The notes under the pieces are model-generated. The model was given only the letters and a program-made list of their open reading frames with translations, did not search any database and was not told the origin of the DNA. Shown here piece by piece: positions 57,872-64,000 of a stretch of 64,000 nt of DNA. The position numbers and the translations under genes were made by a program. How positions within the stretch are numbered: position 1 is the first letter of the stretch; each line of letters begins with the position of its first letter. This stretch comes from an uncultured Bacteroides sp. (GTDB taxonomy: Bacteria > Bacteroidota > Bacteroidia > Bacteroidales > Bacteroidaceae): NCBI RefSeq assembly GCF_963677945.1, contig NZ_OY782578.1, positions 3,315,258-3,379,257 of the forward strand. The letters are read 5' to 3'.

Positions 57872-60523
57872 TTAATCCACTTTACGCTTATTCGAAGTAA
57901 ATTCGGTTGTAATATCTGTTTCATTCAAAGTATAGTTATATACTTTCAGTGAGTGAAGCCATCCGGCAAACGGCCATTCATGTTCAGCTGTTCGTCCAAG
58001 AGTAACATACGGACTTCGTGGCAACCTTAACACAATATCTTTCTGTTTTACCAGCTTGCCATCAATGAAAATTTTCTCCATATAACCATCGTAAGTAATG
58101 GCAATATGTTTCCATTCTCCGGAGCCTTTCAATTCTGGAATACCCGAATCTTCGAACCAACCATTGTGACAGATTACTCCGTTACGAGGTTCTGTTCCCC
58201 ATCCGAAAGCAATTTTTTCCAGTTCTCCTTGCGCAGGAATCAGATCGATAATACATTCATTGACTTCTACTTCTGGATTCAGCACCCATGCCGTAATGGA
58301 ATATGGTGAATTATCCGAGAAAGACTCTGGTAACTGAAAGCTTGACTGGAACTCTTGTGCACCATTAAAAGCAAATGCCAAACGGTTATTTTTCCGTTCT
58401 ACTGCAATTGGAGAAGCAAGTGATCTGAATCCTCCCTTGGTACCTTGTCCGTTTTCTATCTGTCGAAGTGAAACTCCGGGCATATAATTATCAGCATTGA
58501 TATCGACAAGCATTTCTTTATTTATTGAGACTGGTTTAACCGGAGCCTCATCCTGCAATGATGCGTCGAACATAATCTCTGGCACAGCCAACTGCCAGTT
58601 GTAAATCCTGAGACCGGAAATAATAACTCCGTTTTCTCCTCCTTCAATCACTAGCTTCTGGCCTTTCATACTGGTCTTCGCTGCTTTGCCCGAAGAAACG
58701 AGTACACTATCCATATAAACAGATTCCTTTTTCCCATCAGAAGTAAGAGATACATAATGCCATGCTGAGGCTTTTGTTTCTTTATTCTTGAGGGATGCCA
58801 GACTCTTTGATTGATTAGAATCCCAGCTTACTATCTGTTTCAACACATCTTTCATCGTTCCGAAAACACAATAAGAAACGGTGTATGGTTGTGATGTATA
58901 GAAGCTTTGAGGCATGGTAAACGTAGACTCTAACCTTGCATTAACAGGAATATGAATAGCTCCCCTGCCCTCTTTTTCCATCATTGAAATATTACCGTTA
59001 GCTATAAAGCTTCCAGCCAACATTCCGTTGTTATTTTCCCAGCAGTTATACTCTTTATTCGTTTTATCACAAACCTTCTTTACGAAAGATGACGGTGTAA
59101 CCTGTACCAACTTCTGAGGAGGGTCCATCTTACTTCCCTCAAATATCTTAATATTCCAGATGGCTCCTATCATTCCAGTCTTTTCGCTTCCGGTAACAGT
59201 TAACCTGACATAACGGGCACGAGCCTCACCGAAATCAGTCATTGGGCTACCGGCAAGTTTATTGTTACGTTTATCAGAGAATAGACTCCATTGGTTTCCA
59301 TCAACAGAAGTTTCAATCATGTATTGATAATAGGAAGTAGGATACTCAAACTGCGTCCATATTCTACGGATATCATATTCTCTTTCCAAATCAATCTCAA
59401 TCCATTCCTTTCCACAGGAACGTGGACGCCAAAGAGTTGCATTATTATCATCCACAGCATATTCTGGTTTGAACGATTCTCCATAATAAGAAGATGCTTT
59501 AACCTTTTTGCCAAGAGCTACATTTGGAAAAGGATTGGTAGAAGGTTGCAGATAACCAATACCATTATGGCCGGCCGCTACTTTTTCTATCTGCCCGTCT
59601 TTCGTAAAGATCAGTTTATCGACAGCAATCTGCCTGTGCATACCTCTTGTTGAACAAGGAATATTGTGGCGATGATAGACAATATAATAGTTATCTCCTT
59701 CCTGAAGAATGCTGTGATGTCCCGGTCCATGAATGGTACTATCTGCATTTGTTGCCAGAATTGGATTATTCTTAGCATAGACAAAAGGCCCCATCGGTCC
59801 GGTTTTACTTGTTGCATATTGCACTCTGTAAGTATGATCTTCGCAATGTCCGGATGAATAAGTAAAATAATAGATTCCATTCCTTTTAATCATAAACGGA
59901 GCTTCAAAAAAATCCGTAGCCTGAGTATTCGGAATTATCCTTTTGTCGGAGAAACCTTTCAAATCGGGAGTCAGTTTGCCCACTCCACATCCAAAATCTT
60001 TGTAGATACCCCATGTTCCCCAATAAAGATAAGTAGAGCCATCATCGTCAACAAAAGATTGTCCATCGAGAGTGATTACGTTTTTTACAAACCTGTCGGG
60101 CACAAGAACAGTAGTATCATTGCCAAGATAGTTCTTCCATGGACCGCGCGGCGTTTCAGACACACCGGTATAAACCTTGCAAGGTTCGCAATAATACATA
60201 TAATACTTTCCATCCTTACCTTTCATTACATCCGGAGCCCAGATATGATAGGTCGTTGGCCAGTTCATCGGCATAATGGTCCAGTTAACAAAATCTTTGG
60301 AAACCCATACCTGAGAAGGGCCAAGACCGCCGCCATTTCCATCTGTTGTGGCATAAATATAATAAGTATCGCCAAACTTTCTGACGGTTGGGTCTGCAAA
60401 GTATCCCGGTATAATAGGATTCCCGGCTTGTGGAGAATTCCAAGCTGTTTGCAGACCTTTCGTCTTGGCTTGCATGTTCAGGCAAACCAAAAGAATCAGT
60501 AAAAGAAGATGCTTTATTCTCAT
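57872..60523 (-). CDS. GH43 glycosidase with F5/8 and LamG-type domains
   Basis: 883 residues, exported (signal to about 19). The GH43 propeller spans about 35-330: GYFADPTVRKFGDTYYIYATTDG (catalytic base Asp), HIWAPDVMKGKDGKYYMYY and FFEAPFMIKRNGIYYFTYSSGHCEDHTYRVQYATSK (acid Glu). An F5/8 type C sandwich follows (about 340-465, KASSYYGESFKPEYAVDDNNATLWRPRSCG). Then come two LamG-like lectin domains ending near 875. Probably an arabinan- or xylan-active exoenzyme. It ends 299 bp before the GH127 gene and starts at the last base of the GH97 stop. Confidence 0.88.
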   Translation of the reverse strand: MRIKHLLLLILLVCLNMQAKTKGLQTAWNSPQAGNPIIPGYFADPTVRKFGDTYYIYATTDGNGGGLGPSQVWVSKDFVNWTIMPMNWPTTYHIWAPDVMKGKDGKYYMYYCEPCKVYTGVSETPRGPWKNYLGNDTTVLVPDRFVKNVITLDGQSFVDDDGSTYLYWGTWGIYKDFGCGVGKLTPDLKGFSDKRIIPNTQATDFFEAPFMIKRNGIYYFTYSSGHCEDHTYRVQYATSKTGPMGPFVYAKNNPILATNADSTIHGPGHHSILQEGDNYYIVYHRHNIPCSTRGMHRQIAVDKLIFTKDGQIEKVAAGHNGIGYLQPSTNPFPNVALGKKVKASSYYGESFKPEYAVDDNNATLWRPRSCGKEWIEIDLEREYDIRRIWTQFEYPTSYYQYMIETSVDGNQWSLFSDKRNNKLAGSPMTDFGEARARYVRLTVTGSEKTGMIGAIWNIKIFEGSKMDPPQKLVQVTPSSFVKKVCDKTNKEYNCWENNNGMLAGSFIANGNISMMEKEGRGAIHIPVNARLESTFTMPQSFYTSQPYTVSYCVFGTMKDVLKQIVSWDSNQSKSLASLKNKETKASAWHYVSLTSDGKKESVYMDSVLVSSGKAAKTSMKGQKLVIEGGENGVIISGLRIYNWQLAVPEIMFDASLQDEAPVKPVSINKEMLVDINADNYMPGVSLRQIENGQGTKGGFRSLASPIAVERKNNRLAFAFNGAQEFQSSFQLPESFSDNSPYSITAWVLNPEVEVNECIIDLIPAQGELEKIAFGWGTEPRNGVICHNGWFEDSGIPELKGSGEWKHIAITYDGYMEKIFIDGKLVKQKDIVLRLPRSPYVTLGRTAEHEWPFAGWLHSLKVYNYTLNETDITTEFTSNKRKVD

Positions 60524-63264
60524 TATCGGTGTATTTTATTATTAATCGGAATATTGATCTCGTAGAAGTACTGCTTGATCAGATTATACATTTCTGGATC
60601 ATAATCCTTCAATTTTATGCGGCGGTTAACATTCCCATGAACTCCGTCGGCTTCTTCGCTCCAACGATTACAGTTGAAAAAGCTCTGAACGCACTCAGCC
60701 CAATATTCTGCCACATTTGAAATGGCATAAGTATTCTTCCAAAGTCCTGTCTCTTTTGCATGATTGTAAGCCTGATTCAGCTTATTGAAAAATTCCGGAT
60801 CAGTACCTCGGAGCCCTACCATATCAATAAGATGAGCAAATTCATGAATAAGAATATTTTCGCCGGTATATTTATCGCGTGGGAGACAAAGAAGGTTCTC
60901 TTCTCCACAGCTTGACGAAAATTCATCTTCAGGTGCTCCACCAAATCCGCGGGCACGCCAGTTCCAATACTTGATGCTATCCTCACAATTACAGATATGT
61001 TTAAATTCAGGGATATCACATGTTTCTTCAGTAGCACCGATAACCATCACATGGAAACCTTTTTTAATCATATATTCACGCGCTTTGGTACATTTGGCAA
61101 GCATTAAAGAAACAATTTCACTAGCCTTGGCAAGAGCCTCATCACTTACTTTCTCTGAAGAGATAACGGGAAAGCCATTCGCATTCAAGTATTTCTTATA
61201 AAACTGATCGAATTTACCTGCAGATGGAACGGTTGGTTTCATCCGGCAAGCATAGTCGCGTTCCAAAGTCAACGCGAAACCACCTCCGGAAGCCAAATGT
61301 AGATTCAGTACATCTCCTTTTTTAATCATCAAAGTATCTACCTGATAATCGGAAGCATCCTTGTTTGCATTCACACCATCTTTATAAAGAGTGGCACGAT
61401 AGGCTTCTCCCTCTCCCAGAAAAGAGAAATCTACAGTAACATTACGCTCATCCCAATTAGTCATACCACCTATGTACCAGTTTATATCCTTTTTGCGGGC
61501 GGTAACAATGTATTTACCCATCTCACCACTCAGCACCCGGGTTTCATCCACTTCCGTAGGCAACGAAGAAATAAAATCGGTACATGGTTCATCTGCCAGA
61601 TAACTACTTGGAGAGTCAGCCAGCATTGTAAAAGGAGAATCGTAAACAAGATACATGGCCAACTGATGACAGCGTGTTCCCATTGACATCGGATGATAAT
61701 ATACAGGTTGGAAATCATTTTTAGTCGCATTACGCATTGCTCCCGGCGTAAAGTCTACGTATCCAGCCATCATACGAATATACGGGAAGGTCACATCATA
61801 AAGCGGCATATCCTTTTCACGAGTGCTCCACTTGGCTTCTTCCATTCCAAAAACAGCTTCAAAATTGATCACATTAGGATAAGTCCGGTTCATACCGGTG
61901 GGCTTATAAATTCCATGATAATCGAGTATAAGATGATACTTAGCTGCAATTTCGGCAATTCGATAAATCATTTGAACGGCAGTCTGATCGTCACGATCAA
62001 GGAAGTCAACCTTGAAACCTTTAACACCCATTTCCGAATATTTCTTGCAAGCAGCTTCCAACTGATTATCCAACACATTGAAAACTGTCCAAAGTACAAT
62101 ATTCACATTCTTCTTTTTGCCATATTTAATAAGCTCGGGCAGGTCAATATCCTTCACAACAGTAAGCATATCTCCACTCTTCGGAGCATACCACCCTTCA
62201 TCAAGAACAATGTATTCCAATCCATGATTAGAGGCAAAATCAATGTAATATTTGTATGTTTCAGTATTAATCCCAGCCTTAAAAGGAACATTTTTCAATC
62301 CCCAGTCGTTCCACCAATCCCAGGCCACCTTACCACTCTTTATCCATGAAGTATCTCCAATACGATTAGGTGAAGCCAGTGCATAAACCAGATTATTGAC
62401 AGGCATATCAGTATCATTTGTTGTAATGGCAAATACTCTCCACGGATACATCCGATTACCTTTAGAACGTGCAATATAATCATGAGTTTCAGTTACATAT
62501 TCCTGTCTGCGCCAAGGATAAAAGTCTGTTTTGGCAGGATAAGGAGCAAACACACCTTTCAGATTCGTCTTTAAAGTATCCGACTTTACAAACATTCCTG
62601 GATAATTCTCCAAATCCGATTCAAGTAATGTAACTTTCAGGCCGTTACCTTCATCAACTGTTACAGGAAGAAAAGCCAGTTTCTGCTGAGCTTTAGATAA
62701 AGGTGCAACATCATAGGTGTTTTGGTAAGCCATAGCCATTGGTTTCCTGTCGTTTGTCGAATAAGGAAGATAGGCTGTATAATCTTTCGGGAAATGATAA
62801 TCAGCTCCTTCATTCTTTATAACAACTTCCTCTTTGGAGTTTGTATAAAAACGATAAGCTACCCCTTCGTTATAGGCTCGAAAAATAACTCCTCCATTCT
62901 GAAGTTTCAGATTTAGTTCATTGCATGCAGAAATGAATTGACTGCAACGATAAAAAGGAGCATCTATCTGTTCCGCAATCTTTTTATACTCCTTGCTTTT
63001 AAGGCGGGGAGCTAATCCTACAGAAGCATTCCTGTTATTAGCAAACTCCAGAAAAACCGTCGATCTGGCCAACACTAAAGCTCTATCACGAATAATACTA
63101 AAGCTAAGCGTATCACCGAGTTGTATACTTATCTGAATATGTTTATCCGGCGATAAAAGTGATATACTTTTTGCAGCATGTGCAACAGCAGGCGAAATAA
63201 ATATGCAGGCAGTTAATGTTCCTGCTTTTATTCCACTTTTTATAAAAGAGATAATATTGTTCAT
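60523..63264 (-). CDS. GH97 glycosidase fused to a zinc-metallopeptidase-like domain
   Basis: 913 residues from ATG 63,264. The longer frame adds eight residues across an ATGA overlap with the upstream gene. The GH97 part (about 30-665) has WDWWNDWGLKNVPFKAGINTETYKYYIDFASNHGLEYIVLDEGW and GFKVDFLDRDDQ. The Asp there suits a retaining, alpha-galactosidase-like member. A C-terminal ~240-residue domain contains HEFAHLIDMVG and, 44 residues later, AEYWAECVQSFF: the HExxH plus Glu of gluzincin-type peptidases. I do not know this fusion. Exported. Confidence 0.85.
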   Translation of the reverse strand: MNNIISFIKSGIKAGTLTACIFISPAVAHAAKSISLLSPDKHIQISIQLGDTLSFSIIRDRALVLARSTVFLEFANNRNASVGLAPRLKSKEYKKIAEQIDAPFYRCSQFISACNELNLKLQNGGVIFRAYNEGVAYRFYTNSKEEVVIKNEGADYHFPKDYTAYLPYSTNDRKPMAMAYQNTYDVAPLSKAQQKLAFLPVTVDEGNGLKVTLLESDLENYPGMFVKSDTLKTNLKGVFAPYPAKTDFYPWRRQEYVTETHDYIARSKGNRMYPWRVFAITTNDTDMPVNNLVYALASPNRIGDTSWIKSGKVAWDWWNDWGLKNVPFKAGINTETYKYYIDFASNHGLEYIVLDEGWYAPKSGDMLTVVKDIDLPELIKYGKKKNVNIVLWTVFNVLDNQLEAACKKYSEMGVKGFKVDFLDRDDQTAVQMIYRIAEIAAKYHLILDYHGIYKPTGMNRTYPNVINFEAVFGMEEAKWSTREKDMPLYDVTFPYIRMMAGYVDFTPGAMRNATKNDFQPVYYHPMSMGTRCHQLAMYLVYDSPFTMLADSPSSYLADEPCTDFISSLPTEVDETRVLSGEMGKYIVTARKKDINWYIGGMTNWDERNVTVDFSFLGEGEAYRATLYKDGVNANKDASDYQVDTLMIKKGDVLNLHLASGGGFALTLERDYACRMKPTVPSAGKFDQFYKKYLNANGFPVISSEKVSDEALAKASEIVSLMLAKCTKAREYMIKKGFHVMVIGATEETCDIPEFKHICNCEDSIKYWNWRARGFGGAPEDEFSSSCGEENLLCLPRDKYTGENILIHEFAHLIDMVGLRGTDPEFFNKLNQAYNHAKETGLWKNTYAISNVAEYWAECVQSFFNCNRWSEEADGVHGNVNRRIKLKDYDPEMYNLIKQYFYEINIPINNKIHR

Positions 63265-64000
63265 TGTATTTTTATTTGGTAAGGCCACTCAGCATCAGGT
63301 TGAGGAGCTGTTTTTTCGTGTTCATTTTCATTCATATTTGGAATGGCGTCGGGATTCATCCAATGTTCTGTAGGAGCTCCCATCACAACTAACCAAAGGT
63401 ACGCTAAAGGTTCTCCTTTTGGAGCTTTAAATGAAATCTGCCCTTTTGTTTGATTGTCGGCAGCACCATAAATAGCTGTTCCATCTTTTTTCACACCAAC
63501 AAAGCCATAACGCCAGCCAGCTTTATCTATATTTACCTTATTGAAACCTTCTGCTCCGGCAATTCCCTTAAAAGAAACAGTCACTTTCTTTCCAGGTGAA
63601 GGAATATTCAAACGGATGGCATTAAATCCGTAATTCTGCGGACAGCGTTCTTTATTTATCTGCATCCAACCGTTATCTAACGTATCGAGTTTGCAGGTAA
63701 AACGATTAGCATAAGGCTTGGCAACCTCACGTACACGATCCATATCATAAGTTATCAGATGTCTGTATACATCGAACATTTCATCATTGAATTGCAGTTG
63801 ACTAAGTCCGGTCATTCGCTGATAGGTCATCACTGGATCCTCTCCTTTTTTACCCTGACGGAACATCTCTGCAATAAACGGTAGTCCGCGCTTCTCACCC
63901 CAATATTCAAGAACATACGGAGAATGGTATATATTACCGAGACTTAAAAAAGCCAGATGCGTTTGATCCATAAACGCTTTCCAATGATACTCCTCGTCGG
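63261..64000 (-). CDS. Secreted DUF6055-like protein, C-terminal part (partial)
   Basis: The frame continues to the window edge (DEEYHWKAF before MDQT), so the start lies outside. About 246 residues are seen. MTGLSQLQFNDEMFDVYRHLITYDMDRVRE and KLDTLDNGWMQINKERCPQNYGFNAIRLNIPSPGKKVTVSF resemble DUF6055-type secreted proteins. The last ~100 residues form a beta-sandwich. It is translationally coupled to GH97 by ATGA. Function is unknown; the neighbours suggest a role in glycoprotein breakdown. Confidence 0.5.
   Translation of the reverse strand, partial: DEEYHWKAFMDQTHLAFLSLGNIYHSPYVLEYWGEKRGLPFIAEMFRQGKKGEDPVMTYQRMTGLSQLQFNDEMFDVYRHLITYDMDRVREVAKPYANRFTCKLDTLDNGWMQINKERCPQNYGFNAIRLNIPSPGKKVTVSFKGIAGAEGFNKVNIDKAGWRYGFVGVKKDGTAIYGAADNQTKGQISFKAPKGEPLAYLWLVVMGAPTEHWMNPDAIPNMNENEHEKTAPQPDAEWPYQIKIQ

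Overview
The window is a piece of a Bacteroides (or very close Bacteroidales) chromosome carrying one compact, very AT-rich prophage. The assignment rests on TAnnTTTG-type -7 promoter elements, absence of Shine-Dalgarno sites, a TonB-dependent receptor with a lipoprotein partner, an extended S16, an AlaX-type protein, and many secreted or lipid-anchored glycan-degrading enzymes (GH13, GH43, GH97, GH105-DUF2264, GH127). I would not name a species.

Left chromosomal arm (1-11.6 kb): the tail of an RRM RNA-binding protein, fabD, a patatin-like lipase overlapping a cytoplasmic GH13 enzyme, an orphan HpaII-like endonuclease gene, a membrane-anchored nitroreductase, a GH43-like plus polysaccharide deacetylase operon, and a cluster of four small membrane proteins of unknown function. 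Between these genes sit three co-oriented copies of an element with a variable promoter, an identical ~66-nt body and an intrinsic terminator. It looks like a multicopy small RNA family, and its 5' part is complementary to the ATGAAAAAC type of translation start. A four-unit TGTACA array with an exact 22-bp period lies in front of the HpaII-like gene.

Prophage (about 11,613-35,839, 24.2 kb): bounded by a 9-bp repeat, CCAATGCAT. It has split an alanyl-tRNA-editing (AlaX-like) gene exactly before its HxxxH motif. The native promoter and first codons are stranded at the left end. At the right end the phage supplies a new promoter, start codon and 20-residue leader in frame, so the editing protein is probably still made. 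The late genes run on the minus strand in HK97/siphophage order: TerS, TerL, portal, protease, a separate scaffold-like gene, capsid, connectors, tail tube, G/GT chaperone with a -1 slippery site, tape measure, baseplate-like protein, fibres. TerL is broken by a frameshift at a run of seven A. Early genes, an AT-rich 1.2-kb repeat region, an HNH and a possible PD-(D/E)XK nuclease, and a large serine integrase fill the right part. I see no recognisable endolysin or replication enzyme.

Right chromosomal arm (35.8-64 kb): the chimeric AlaX gene, a membrane acyltransferase, Hsp20, an OPT-family oligopeptide transporter with a secreted esterase, rpsP, GH105-DUF2264, a ~320-bp imperfect palindrome, a TonB receptor with a lipoprotein partner, ettA, tRNA-Lys(UUU), a GNAT acetyltransferase, and a minus-strand glycan-degradation cluster. 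That cluster reads partial secreted protein, GH97-metallopeptidase fusion, GH43-LamG, GH127 and DPP-IV-like peptidase. A pair of GTGTACAC palindromes 44 bp apart precedes the GH127 gene. The enzyme set points to arabinose/galactose-containing plant glycans or glycoproteins, which is an inference.
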